This document shows, in pieces, positions 7,105-15,379 of a stretch of DNA of 24,731 nucleotides. How positions within the stretch are numbered: the first letter of the stretch is position 1; the number at the start of each line of letters is the position of its first letter. A program made the position numbers and the translations under genes. The notes below the pieces were generated by a model. The model did no database searches and had not been told where the DNA came from. It saw only the letters and a program-made list of their open reading frames with translations. Source of the stretch: Spirochaetaceae bacterium. GTDB taxonomy: Bacteria > Spirochaetota > Spirochaetia > Treponematales > Treponemataceae. The stretch is from assembly GCA_031272345.1 (NCBI GenBank), contig JAISTZ010000181.1:1-24731 (forward strand), given 5' to 3'.

Positions 7105-9241
7105 CGGCGCCGTCACCCAACGCGGCCCCCTGAGCCGGCTCAGGGGGTTCTTCCGGTGTTGACCGGGGCGGCTCGGCCTGGGGAGGAGGCTCCGCCGGGG
7201 CCTCCGCGGCATGGCGGGCGCTCTGCATGGCCAGGGCCCGCAGGTTGTTCTTGAACAGCTCGTTCTGGTTGTTCATGAGGGGCGCCGTGAACACGGGCTC
7301 CCCCCCGGCCGACCTGAAGAGCTTGAATTTTTCCTGGTCCTGGGCCGGGGAATCCTCGTCGTTGAGCCACCAGTCCAGGGCCGCAAGGACTCCCGCGGTG
7401 TACTTGATCAGGTTCCCGTTCACCGCCATGGGGGAATTCTTCTTTGCCCCCAGGAGGGCGTTCAGCCTGTGGGACACCACGTTCTCAAGGTCAAACCGGT
7501 ATTTGTCCCACACGTTGGGAATTTCCTCGATGGGCGTCCGGGCGGCGAAGGCCCCGTCAATCTTTTCGGTAAGGAACGCGAAGGTCCGCCGCAGGTCCCC
7601 CGCGCTCTTTCCCAGGGGGGGCAGCTTGCCGGCGTCCCTGGCGAGTTTTTCCATGGAGGGCATGTCGATTTTAAAAAAGGGCAGGAAGTAGAACTTCGTC
7701 TCCCACAGGAGGGTGAAATACAGCTTCTTGCCCAGGGCGGAGTGCTGGAATTCGGTCTTTGAATTGAGGTTGTTCACGTAGTTCTTTAAGTCCTGGGAAT
7801 AGTTTTTTTCAAAGAGGATTTCCCGGTAGCCCATCCAGTCGAACATGGCCTGGGAAAGGTCCTCCGAATCCTGGGGAGCGCCCTCGGGCAGGGAGAACCG
7901 GATGCCCCTGCACCCGTAGAAGAGGTCCTCGATGATCCTGAGGAGCACCACCGTAACCTGCACGGGATTTTCCGGAGCCACCAGGTTGAACCCGTCGGGG
8001 AACTGGTAGAGGGGCTGGAAATAGGGGTACATGTCCGTGCCGGTGGTGAGGGAAAGCCAGCCCGCCCCGGGGAAGAGCATGTCCAGGAGCTTGAAGCCCC
8101 TGTCGGCCTGTTGCTGCCGCTCCTGCCGGATGCGGGCGTTCCGCCTGAGGACCGCCAGTTCCCGCTCCCTGGCCGCTTCGTCATTTTTCCGCTCCCCTGC
8201 CTGCGCTTCAAGACCGGCCCGGTTTTCCTGCTGCTTCCCCGGAAGGAGGAGGTCGTACTTGGTTATGCCCAGGAAGGGCAGTATGCGCTGGGCCCCGGCG
8301 GTAAAAAAGGTGTCCGGGTCCATGTACTGGGCGGAACACATGCGCATCAACAGGGGGCACAGGCCCTGGACCACATTCGCGTTTATGTACTGCCACCCGG
8401 AGACCGCGTTCCGCATGAGCGCGGCGAGTTCCTTCTTTTTTACCTCCGGGTATTCCCCCAGGTCGAAAAAAATCGTCCTGAACAGACCGGCGATCCGGGA
8501 GCTCCTCAGGTAGTAGACTTGCAGGACCATCCGGTAGATGGAGCGCACCACCGGGATGAGCATCTCCACCGTCACCGGCCCCCCGGCCTGTTCGACGGCC
8601 CCGTAGTGGGTCCGTATCTCGTCAATCAATTTGGGCCAGAGGGCGAGCTTCTTGAGGAATTTGAACTTGAGTTCCTCCGGCCGGTCGAGGTTCTCCTTGT
8701 AGGCGTCCGGGGCGGCCTGCACTATTGAAAAAACCGCCGCCGAGAACCCCTGCAAACGGTTAATGTGGGTCAGAAGAGTCCTTTGGGCAAAGGAGTCGAG
8801 CACCCGGCCCGTCCGCTTTTTGAAGAGCCTGGCGACCAGGAAATTGAACGCCCCGTAGTCCCGCTTTATTTGGTAATCCTCGGACATCATGAGGAGGTCC
8901 ATCTTCCGCTCCTCCTGGGGCGGAATGGACGGGAGGGAATACCCCTTCGTACCGGCGGGCCCCTCCCGGACAGCGGAGGCGGCCTTGGGGGGAGCCTTCG
9001 GCCCGCCTCCGGCCTGCCCGGCCTTTGGGGGCTGGTTCCGCTGAATCACCCGGAGCCTGGGCCGCATCCGTTTCATCAGGGAGGGATTCGCGGGGGCGGC
9101 CTTTTCCACCCCCACCACGCCGCCCAGCCTGTTGGCGATGAGCATAGCCTCTTCCGGGTCGATCTCCCCAAGGTTCTTGCGGGTCCGGGCCAGTTCCCCG
9201 GGCTCATACACCGCCTTGGGTCTTTTTTGTTCTTCCGCCAT
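7097..9241 (-). CDS. Uncharacterised 714-residue protein
   Basis: I do not recognise the family. The 714-residue product has no signal peptide or clear membrane span and is probably cytoplasmic. Residues 1-60 are charged. Residues 65-110 are a Pro/Ala/Gly-rich linker. A mostly helical region follows, with a very charged likely coiled coil at about 335-381 (RERELAVLRRNARIRQERQQ). The last ~40 residues are a Pro/Glu/Ala-rich tail. A Shine-Dalgarno AGGAGA lies about 8 nt before the ATG. It follows the DUF2804-like gene by 57 nt on the same strand and probably shares its transcript. Its stop overlaps the toxin remnant from the other side. The architecture suggests a structural or scaffold role, but that is only inference. 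Confidence 0.85.
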   Translation of the reverse strand: MAEEQKRPKAVYEPGELARTRKNLGEIDPEEAMLIANRLGGVVGVEKAAPANPSLMKRMRPRLRVIQRNQPPKAGQAGGGPKAPPKAASAVREGPAGTKGYSLPSIPPQEERKMDLLMMSEDYQIKRDYGAFNFLVARLFKKRTGRVLDSFAQRTLLTHINRLQGFSAAVFSIVQAAPDAYKENLDRPEELKFKFLKKLALWPKLIDEIRTHYGAVEQAGGPVTVEMLIPVVRSIYRMVLQVYYLRSSRIAGLFRTIFFDLGEYPEVKKKELAALMRNAVSGWQYINANVVQGLCPLLMRMCSAQYMDPDTFFTAGAQRILPFLGITKYDLLLPGKQQENRAGLEAQAGERKNDEAARERELAVLRRNARIRQERQQQADRGFKLLDMLFPGAGWLSLTTGTDMYPYFQPLYQFPDGFNLVAPENPVQVTVVLLRIIEDLFYGCRGIRFSLPEGAPQDSEDLSQAMFDWMGYREILFEKNYSQDLKNYVNNLNSKTEFQHSALGKKLYFTLLWETKFYFLPFFKIDMPSMEKLARDAGKLPPLGKSAGDLRRTFAFLTEKIDGAFAARTPIEEIPNVWDKYRFDLENVVSHRLNALLGAKKNSPMAVNGNLIKYTAGVLAALDWWLNDEDSPAQDQEKFKLFRSAGGEPVFTAPLMNNQNELFKNNLRALAMQSARHAAEAPAEPPPQAEPPRSTPEEPPEPAQGAALGDGAVM

Positions 9242-9298
9242 GAAACAATCTCCTGGGGGACACGATGAAAAAAGTCAAATTTTTCAGCGCTTCCCTAC

Positions 9299-10408
9299 CT
9301 ATAGCCGCAAAAAATGCTTTTTGACGATGCCCGGAAAGTCCTTGAGGGCGATTTCCGAGCCGTCCTGGGTCAACAGGGCGCCCGTAAAGGTTCCGAAGAT
9401 AAGGTAATACCGGGCGCTCAGCACAAACAAACTGTGATTCCTGGTGTGGACCGCCTGGGGGGTGAAGGAGAGGTCCACCATGCTCTCGGTGTCCTGTATC
9501 ACCCATTTATCGGTTATTCCGAAGGGATAGGTTATCCTTATCGGGGGCAGGAAGGTGGTTTTGCCGTCGACAAAGAGGAAATTCTCGTTGTACTCCTCCG
9601 GGTTGACCGATTCCAGGGAGGTCGCCACCAGGCTGAAAGCGATTTCCCGGCCCCCGGTCTGTCCGATTCCGTAGGCGTACTCGTTCCTGGTGCGGAATTT
9701 GTAGTAGGCCCGGTGCAGGTCGTAGAGGACGATGCCGCCGCTGAACGAGACGGCGTCCTTCTGGCCGGGATTGCGCCTGTTCGAGGTGAATCCGAAGGTC
9801 CCCTTGATGGGGGCGGACGCCTTGTACACCGCCCTGCACCGGCGCATCACCGGCGCGGGAAGCACACAGCACACCTCCCCAAAGGAAGGGGCCCTCAGGT
9901 TGGCCGAGAAGGCCCCCTGCACGTCCGGCCTGAGGGCGTCCCCCCGGAGTTTGCAGACAAAGGAAAAATACCCCCGCTTCCTGTCCCAGGAAAGCCGGAA
10001 CTTGCGCCGGCGGTTAAAATTGACCACCGCCCCCTTGTGCAGGTTGCGGGGGATGAACCGGGATTTGGGGCCGACGACCGTGCGGTAGGCGGATTTTTTG
10101 TGAGTCCCCTGGTCCCAAAACACGATTTCCGCAAAGGAAAAGAAGAACGCGCTGAACAGGTCCACCGAGCACACCAGCCGGCCCGTGTTGAACATGCACG
10201 TGAGGTTGCTGCGGATCGCCCCGTTGGTGATAATCGGCGGAAGGGGCACGGACGCAAAGGGCCGCCGCACCCCCCGAATATCGAGGTTTTCAGGAACATC
10301 GGCGAATGTTCCGAACACGGGTGAACCATTTTTTATCAGCCCCTCAGGGGCCCGGGTAACGTTACGGGTATACAATATCCTTCCCCGCTCATGCTGAAAA
10401 CCGCCCAT
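9299..10408 (-). CDS. DUF2804-like protein
   Basis: A 369-residue protein with many beta-strand-like segments. Its features recall DUF2804 proteins: FRLSWDRKRGYFSF in the middle, and near the end YYLIFGTFTGALLTQDGSEI followed by ALKDFPGIVKKHF, which matches the family's closing pattern of a strand pair plus an acidic 'D-x-x-G' turn. The family has no established biochemical function, so none is assigned. I preferred the ATG at 10408 (MGGFQHERGRIL) over the upstream ATG at 10468. A TATACT box lies 10 nt before it, and the upstream extension would cross the palindrome and promoter region. The family call is from memory of the pattern and would need a profile search. Confidence 0.65.
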   Translation of the reverse strand: MGGFQHERGRILYTRNVTRAPEGLIKNGSPVFGTFADVPENLDIRGVRRPFASVPLPPIITNGAIRSNLTCMFNTGRLVCSVDLFSAFFFSFAEIVFWDQGTHKKSAYRTVVGPKSRFIPRNLHKGAVVNFNRRRKFRLSWDRKRGYFSFVCKLRGDALRPDVQGAFSANLRAPSFGEVCCVLPAPVMRRCRAVYKASAPIKGTFGFTSNRRNPGQKDAVSFSGGIVLYDLHRAYYKFRTRNEYAYGIGQTGGREIAFSLVATSLESVNPEEYNENFLFVDGKTTFLPPIRITYPFGITDKWVIQDTESMVDLSFTPQAVHTRNHSLFVLSARYYLIFGTFTGALLTQDGSEIALKDFPGIVKKHFLRL

Positions 10409-10418
10409 CCGTCTTCCC

Positions 10419-10446
10419 AGTATACGCCATTTTTGAAAAAAAGCAA
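10419..10446 (-). promoter_or_regulatory. Predicted promoter of the DUF2804-like gene (nearly leaderless)
   Basis: On the minus strand: TTGCTT (10441-10446), 16-nt spacer, TATACT (10419-10424), then 10 nt to the ATG. The predicted transcript would have a leader of 3-4 nt. It is divergent from the aroDE promoter. Confidence 0.5.
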
Positions 10447-10454
10447 AGCCCCGA

Positions 10455-10480
10455 GGTGCCAGGCGCATGTGCCTGGCACC
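10455..10480. repeat. Perfect 10+10 bp palindrome between divergent promoters
   Basis: GGTGCCAGGC (10455-10464), a 6-nt loop GCATGT, and GCCTGGCACC (10471-10480) form a perfect inverted repeat. It sits 8 bp from the -35 of the DUF2804-like gene and 5 bp from the -35 of aroDE. It could be an operator controlling both genes, or a dispersed REP-like palindromic element that happens to lie here. No second copy was noticed in the window. Confidence 0.7.
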
Positions 10481-10485
10481 GCGTG

Positions 10486-10514
10486 TTTACCCCTTGCGTT
10501 TTTTCTGCTATACT
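10486..10514 (+). promoter_or_regulatory. Predicted aroDE promoter (leaderless)
   Basis: TTTACC (10486-10491), 17-nt spacer, and an extended -10 TGCTATACT with the hexamer at 10509-10514, then 9 nt to the ATG at 10524. The predicted leader is about 3 nt and contains no Shine-Dalgarno. Confidence 0.6.
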
Positions 10515-10523
10515 CTCCCCATA

Positions 10524-12035
10524 ATGACAGCCCCGAAAGTGTGCCTGTGCCTCACCGGCGGCACCCTCAACGAAGACCTCGCCCTGGTAGAAAAATACCG
10601 TCCCTGCATCGACATGGCGGAACTCCGGGCCGATTTTCTCCAAAAGGACGAGCGCCTGCACATCCGGCGGTTCCCGGAGCTGGCGGGCATCCCGTGCATC
10701 CTCACCATCCGCAGGAAGATCGACGGGGGCAAATTCCTTGACGGCGAGGCGAACAGGTCCATGCTTTTTGCCCGGGCACTGGCCTTTGCTGACCCGAACC
10801 CGGCAAAAAATTTCGCCTTCGTCGATTTCGAGGAGGACTTCTTCGTGCCGAGCCTCCAGGACGCGGCCCTGGCCTTCGGAACCAGAATCATCAGGAGCCG
10901 CCACAGCATGACCGAAAACATCCCCAACATCGCGGAAAAAATCGAAACCATGCGGGTCACGGGCTACGAGATCCCCAAAATTTCATGCCGGGCGAATTCC
11001 CTGGCGGAGGTCACGAACATGTTCCGGGAGGCAAAAAAACTGGGTGACTCCGAGCACATCCTCTGCTGCATGGGCCCCTACGGTGTGCCCGCGCGGATTT
11101 TGGCGGCCTTCCTCAACTCATACCTCACCTACTCCACCCCCGAAGAAAACGCCGGGGACATGGGTGAGCTCTACCACGTGGACCCCAGGACTCTGGAAGA
11201 AACCTACCGGTTCCGCTCGATCCGGGGGGACACAAAAATTTTCGGAGTCACCGGCTTCCCCCTGGTCAACTCCCTGAGCCCGGAGATTCACAACACCGGG
11301 TACAAGCGGCACAACATGAACGCCGTGTACATCCCCCTCCGGTCGGACACCATCGAAGAGGCCCTGGAATTCGCCGAGGCCCTCAACATGAGCGGCCTTT
11401 CGGTCACGGTGCCCCACAAGGAAGCCGTCATCGGCCGCCTCGCGTCCCAGAGCCAGGCGGTGCAGAAAATCCAGGCCTGCAACACCCTGGTCCGCACCCC
11501 CGAGGGCTGGCACGGCCGGAACACCGACGCCGCCGGGCTCGAGCGGGCCCTCCAGGAATTCGTGGGCGCAAGGACCCTCTCCGGGGTCAAGGTCGCCATA
11601 ATCGGGGCCGGGGGGGCTGCCAAGGCCGCGGCCTTCGCGGTGAAGCGCCTCAGGGGCAGGGCCTGCGTGTTTAACCGCACGGTCATACGGGCAAAAAAAC
11701 TGGCGGAGATGTACGGCTTCAAGTGGGCCTTCCTGGACATCGATTCCTACCGGCTCCTGTCAAAATACTCGGACCTGATCATCCAGACCACCTCCAAGGG
11801 CATGGACAGCACGGGGCAGGCGAATCACGACAACGACCCCCTCTATTTTTACACCTTCAGCGGCAAGGAAGCCCTCTACGACCTGATCTACACCCCCCTG
11901 GAGACCCCCCTCATGGCGCGGGCCCGGGCCGCGGGATGCAGGGTCGAGGGGGGCTATTCCATGCTCAAATACCAGGCGCACCAGCAGTTTGAATATTTTA
12001 CGGGGGAACCCTATGGGCCGCATGAATCAAAGTGA
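10524..12035 (+). CDS. aroDE: Bifunctional 3-dehydroquinate dehydratase / shikimate dehydrogenase
   Basis: A 503-residue fusion catalysing two consecutive shikimate-pathway steps, dehydroquinate to dehydroshikimate to shikimate. Residues 1-~230 are a type I (Schiff-base) dehydratase with substrate-binding MAELRAD, catalytic His127 (RSRHSMT) and likely Schiff-base Lys152 (EIPKIS). Residues ~237-503 are AroE: VTGFPLVNSLSPEIHN, the catalytic Lys299 in TVPHKEAV, Asp335 in GRNTDAAG, the NADP-binding GAGGAAKA at 361-368 with the following FNRT, and the C-terminal GGYSMLKYQAHQQFE. I used the ATG at 10524; the frame extends 19 codons upstream, but that would cross the promoter. The rpiA start overlaps its 3' end. 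Confidence 0.95.
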   Translation: MTAPKVCLCLTGGTLNEDLALVEKYRPCIDMAELRADFLQKDERLHIRRFPELAGIPCILTIRRKIDGGKFLDGEANRSMLFARALAFADPNPAKNFAFVDFEEDFFVPSLQDAALAFGTRIIRSRHSMTENIPNIAEKIETMRVTGYEIPKISCRANSLAEVTNMFREAKKLGDSEHILCCMGPYGVPARILAAFLNSYLTYSTPEENAGDMGELYHVDPRTLEETYRFRSIRGDTKIFGVTGFPLVNSLSPEIHNTGYKRHNMNAVYIPLRSDTIEEALEFAEALNMSGLSVTVPHKEAVIGRLASQSQAVQKIQACNTLVRTPEGWHGRNTDAAGLERALQEFVGARTLSGVKVAIIGAGGAAKAAAFAVKRLRGRACVFNRTVIRAKKLAEMYGFKWAFLDIDSYRLLSKYSDLIIQTTSKGMDSTGQANHDNDPLYFYTFSGKEALYDLIYTPLETPLMARARAAGCRVEGGYSMLKYQAHQQFEYFTGEPYGPHESK

Positions 12036-12747
12036 ACAAAAGCGCCTGGCCGCCCGGACCGCGGTGGACGCGCTCTTCTCCGAGGGGAAAATCTTTTCGG
12101 GCATGAAAATCGGCCTGGGCACGGGGTCGACGGCCCTGCCCGCGGTGGAGCGGCTGGCGGAATTGCTCGCCCAGGGCAGTCTCAGGGACATCCGGGCGGC
12201 GGTCACGAGCTTGCAGACCGAAATCGCCTGCGAGGGCCTGGGGATCCCCGTGTACTCCCTGAACGCCGGGGCCATCGGCGGCAGGGTCGACCTGACGATC
12301 GACGGGGCCGACGAGGTTGACCCCGGCAATCACCTTATCAAAGGGGGCGGGGGCGCCCTGCTTGCGGAAAAAATCACCGCCTATAACTCGCGGAGCCTGG
12401 TGATTGTGGCGGACCAGACCAAGGCCGTGGACTCCCTGGGGACGAAATTCCCCGTGCCGGTTGAGGTGATTCCCCCGGCCCGGGTCCCCGTGATCAACGC
12501 CCTCAGGGACCTGGGGGCGTCCCCGGCGGTGCGGGAGGCGGCAAAAAAATGCGGCCCCGTGATCACGGACAACGGCAACATCCTCATCGACTGCCTGTGG
12601 CGGCGGCCCGTGGACCCGGAAAAGATGGAAACCCTCCTCAACGGCATACCGGGGGTTGTGGAAAACGGATTTTTTACCCGCCTCAGGCCCACGGTGTTCA
12701 TCGCCCGGGGGGACGGCGCGGTGGAGCGCAGGGAGGCACAACCATGA
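12013..12747 (+). CDS. rpiA: Ribose-5-phosphate isomerase A
   Basis: RpiA interconverts ribose-5-phosphate and ribulose-5-phosphate in the pentose phosphate pathway. The 244-residue product has the phosphate loop GLGTGST, the block LTIDGADEVDPGNHLIKGGG with the conserved acidic pair, and LLAEKI just after it, all diagnostic of the RpiA family. The ATG at 12013 follows GGGGGAA at a suitable distance; an ATG at 12022 is a possible alternative. It overlaps the end of aroDE by 23 nt, and its own stop overlaps the purD start, so the three are translated as one operon. Ribose-5-phosphate is the precursor of PRPP, which links it to purD. Confidence 0.93.
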   Translation: MGRMNQSEQKRLAARTAVDALFSEGKIFSGMKIGLGTGSTALPAVERLAELLAQGSLRDIRAAVTSLQTEIACEGLGIPVYSLNAGAIGGRVDLTIDGADEVDPGNHLIKGGGGALLAEKITAYNSRSLVIVADQTKAVDSLGTKFPVPVEVIPPARVPVINALRDLGASPAVREAAKKCGPVITDNGNILIDCLWRRPVDPEKMETLLNGIPGVVENGFFTRLRPTVFIARGDGAVERREAQP

Positions 12748-14033
12748 AGGCCCTCGTTGCGGGAAGCGGCGGCAGGGAACACGCGATCGCCTGGGCCCTG
12801 GCAAAAAGCCCACAGGTGTCCCAGGTGGTGTGTGTGCCCGGAAACGGCGGCACCGCCGGGGAACCCAAGTGCGTGAACGTTCCCGCAAGGGACGGGGAGG
12901 ACTTCGACGGGGCCGTGTGCAGGATAGCCCGCAGGGAGTCCTGCGATTTCGCCGTGATAGGCCCGGAGGACCCCCTGGCCCGGGGCCTGGCGGACAGACT
13001 CCGGGGGGAGGGAATCCCCGTTGCGGGTCCGGGGAAAGACGCCGCCCGGCTCGAATCGAGCAAGGACTTTGCCAAGAGCTTCATGGCCCGCCACGGGGTC
13101 GCCTCCGCCAGGAGCCGCACCTTCCTGTCCGCATCCGAGGCCCGGTCCTACGTGGAAACCCTCGCTCCCCCGGTCGTCATAAAGGCGGACGGACTCGCCG
13201 CGGGGAAGGGGGTGGTGGTGGCCCCGGACAAGGAGACCGCCCTGGGGGCCCTCACGCGCTTCATGGAAGAGGGCGCCCTGGGAGATGCGGGAAGGAAAAT
13301 TCTCGTGGAGGACTTTCTTTCGGGGCCGGAATATTCGGTCCTGGCGGCGGTATCCGTGTCCAGGCAAAAAAACACCGCGTCCATCCTCCCCTTCCTGCCC
13401 GCCAGGGACCACAAACGCCTCCTCACGGGGAACCGGGGCCCCAACACGGGAGGCATGGGGGCCGTCTGCCCGGTCCCGGACGTGACGGAAGCGGCGCTGG
13501 AAGAATTCCACAGGGCGATCCTTCAGCCGACCCTGGGGGGGCTCGTTGCCGAGGGGATCGACTACGAGGGATTCATCTTTTTCGGAGTCATCCTCACAGG
13601 GGGCGGGTCAAAGCTGCTGGAATACAACGCGCGCCTGGGGGACCCGGAAACCCAGGCGGTCCTCCCCCTCATGGAAAGCGACTTCGCGTCCCTGTGCCTC
13701 GCCCTCATCGGGGGTGGCCTGGGGGACTTCAAGCTTTCATGGAAGAAGGGGGCGGTCTGTGCGCCCGTGGCCGTGTCCGGGGGGTACCCCGGGGCCTACA
13801 AAACGGGCTTCCCCATCGACCTGGGGGACGTACCCGGGGGCGCGAAGATCTTCGTGTCAGGGGCGCGGCAGCAGGACGGCGGCCTGGTGACGGCGGGGGG
13901 GCGGGTGCTCGCCGCGTCCGCCTGGGGGCGGGAGCCGGAGGAAGCCCGCGAACTGGCCTACCGGACCCTCCGGGGGGTCCGCTTTAAGGACCTATACTTC
14001 CGTACAGACATCGGAACTGCGCCTAGGGTTTGA
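12744..14033 (+). CDS. purD: Phosphoribosylamine-glycine ligase (GAR synthetase)
   Basis: PurD makes glycinamide ribonucleotide from phosphoribosylamine, glycine and ATP, the second step of purine synthesis. The 429-residue ATP-grasp enzyme begins MKALVAGSGGREHAIAWAL. It has VVIKADGLAAGKGVVV (ATP-binding), LTGNRGPNTGGMGAVCP and LLEYNARLGDPETQAVLPLM, all PurD signatures, and the length is normal. The start overlaps the rpiA stop as ATGA, with GGGAGG 7 nt upstream. The last 11 nt overlap the end of the convergent SPOR-domain gene, leaving no room for a separate terminator. Confidence 0.97.
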   Translation: MKALVAGSGGREHAIAWALAKSPQVSQVVCVPGNGGTAGEPKCVNVPARDGEDFDGAVCRIARRESCDFAVIGPEDPLARGLADRLRGEGIPVAGPGKDAARLESSKDFAKSFMARHGVASARSRTFLSASEARSYVETLAPPVVIKADGLAAGKGVVVAPDKETALGALTRFMEEGALGDAGRKILVEDFLSGPEYSVLAAVSVSRQKNTASILPFLPARDHKRLLTGNRGPNTGGMGAVCPVPDVTEAALEEFHRAILQPTLGGLVAEGIDYEGFIFFGVILTGGGSKLLEYNARLGDPETQAVLPLMESDFASLCLALIGGGLGDFKLSWKKGAVCAPVAVSGGYPGAYKTGFPIDLGDVPGGAKIFVSGARQQDGGLVTAGGRVLAASAWGREPEEARELAYRTLRGVRFKDLYFRTDIGTAPRV

Positions 14034-15021
14034 TGGGGACGGAATCGAACCCCGCGGCCTTCAGCTTTTTCTGGGTTTCCGGGTCTGCTTCGGGCACGGT
14101 GATAAGGAAATAAACCTGATCTTCCTTTTCCTGCTGGGAAATCGTTGGGGCAAAACCCGCGGCTTTTATCTGCTGGGCATATTTATCAGCGTATTCCCTG
14201 TTCCTGAAAAGCCCCAGTTGCAGGGTCCGGGGAGGGGACGCCGGCTCCGTGGGGACAGGCTCCGCCTTCACCGGCGGCTTCTCCGGCTGGACGATCGCGG
14301 TTGCGGGCCCGCCCTGGGTCCTGGTGGGGAGGAAATACCAGAAGGGCGACGGCACGAGCCAGGCCTTTCCCTGCACCACCGCCGCTTCCGGGGACTGGGG
14401 ATAGGCCGCCACGAGCCGCTCCCGCCGGGCCTCGGTGCGGTCGATGTACCAGAGGGTTAGAAGCACCGCGGGCATCACGCTGTCCAATTCCGGGTCCTTG
14501 CTGTATTGGTCGAGCAGGGCCGTTGCCGCGGTAAGGTCGACCTGGGACTTGGCCTTGGAGAGGAGGCACCAGACCGTGTAGAGTTTGACATAGGCCCTGA
14601 TGGACGTGTTCCTGGAGTCCTTCACCTCGGAATCCAGGTAGGTTTCGGCGGTGGTCCAGTCCCCGGCGGAAAGGGCGCACCGGACCGCGTCGATCACGAG
14701 CTGCTCCGCCGAGACCTTGGGCATGTCCCTGGCCGGGGGGGCCGCGATTCCCGCCGCAAGGGCGTAGGAGCGGCTTGCCTCGGAAAAACGCCCGGCGTTT
14801 TCTTCTATCCACGCCAGGGTGACCAGGAGGGACCGCTTGTCCGAAAGACTCTCCGCGGAAGAAACCGCCCCGGAAAGCTCCGTGATAACCCTGGACACGG
14901 ATTCAGGGCCTTCTTCCTTTTGGAGGATTTTGTCAACGGTCTGCTTTGCGTCGGCGGAAAAGAGGAGGTTCACCGGAAGGAGGATGAGGAACAGGAGCAA
15001 AAGGGGGCGCAGGTTTTTCAT
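14023..15021 (-). CDS. Exported SPOR-domain protein
   Basis: A 332-residue protein with a signal peptide (MKNLRPLLLLFLILLPVNLL, likely cleaved after FSA at residue 23). A helical region follows at about 25-215 that resembles tetratricopeptide-type helical repeats. After that come a Pro-rich linker (~235-262) and a C-terminal SPOR domain (~264-332, starting TLQLGLFRNREYADKYAQQI). SPOR domains bind denuded glycan strands of peptidoglycan, usually at division sites, so a periplasmic cell-envelope role is likely. AAGGAC lies 7 nt before the ATG. It follows the LapA-like gene by 11 nt and is the last gene of the folD-headed cluster. Confidence 0.85.
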   Translation of the reverse strand: MKNLRPLLLLFLILLPVNLLFSADAKQTVDKILQKEEGPESVSRVITELSGAVSSAESLSDKRSLLVTLAWIEENAGRFSEASRSYALAAGIAAPPARDMPKVSAEQLVIDAVRCALSAGDWTTAETYLDSEVKDSRNTSIRAYVKLYTVWCLLSKAKSQVDLTAATALLDQYSKDPELDSVMPAVLLTLWYIDRTEARRERLVAAYPQSPEAAVVQGKAWLVPSPFWYFLPTRTQGGPATAIVQPEKPPVKAEPVPTEPASPPRTLQLGLFRNREYADKYAQQIKAAGFAPTISQQEKEDQVYFLITVPEADPETQKKLKAAGFDSVPIKP

Positions 15022-15032
15022 GGGGCTAGTCC

Positions 15033-15350
15033 TTATGGGGCGGGAGGGGTGTTTTCCGCCCCCCCCTCACCGTCAGCGGGTTTTTTCTGGGCGAGTTTTG
15101 CGGCCTTTTTTTCCGCCCTGGTGAGCTTTGCGGAGTCCCCCTTCCGGGCCTTTTTTGCGCGCCCGAACAGGGCGAAGGGCAGGGTGATAATCACACCGAG
15201 GGCAAAAGAAACTATGAGCCCCGCAAAGAGGGGCACGTTCTTGAAGGTGTGAAAAATCAGATTAATTTCGTCTACGGGCTTGCCATTGGCGGCCGCGAAA
15301 ACGGCAAAAATCACCATGCAGATGATGAAAAACAGTAGTCTCCAGGGCAT
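15033..15350 (-). CDS. LapA-like two-span membrane protein
   Basis: A 105-residue protein with two membrane spans (about residues 4-21 and 39-62), joined by a short loop (NGKPVDEINLIFHTFKNVP). A Lys/Ala-rich cytoplasmic tail (ARKGDSAKLTRAEKKAAKLA) follows. This is the layout of the LapA/DUF1049 family, whose E. coli members help assemble or regulate lipopolysaccharide; the role here is unproven. The ATG at 15350 is preceded by GGAGGA at 4 nt, which decides the start. A TTG at 15362 would have no such site. It sits between miaB and the SPOR-domain gene on the same strand. Confidence 0.75.
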   Translation of the reverse strand: MPWRLLFFIICMVIFAVFAAANGKPVDEINLIFHTFKNVPLFAGLIVSFALGVIITLPFALFGRAKKARKGDSAKLTRAEKKAAKLAQKKPADGEGGAENTPPAP

Positions 15351-15379
15351 CGGTTCCTCCAAAAAAAAAATTTATGACG

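Noticed and set aside
12656..13987. A 443-codon alternative frame overlapping purD
   Set aside because: It is Arg/Gly/Pro-rich and lacks motifs; purD in the other frame has full ATP-grasp signatures.
15361..15370. A-run before the LapA-like gene as a rho-independent terminator after miaB
   Set aside because: The T-run on the minus strand has no preceding hairpin, and the Shine-Dalgarno of the next gene follows at once, so the genes look co-transcribed.
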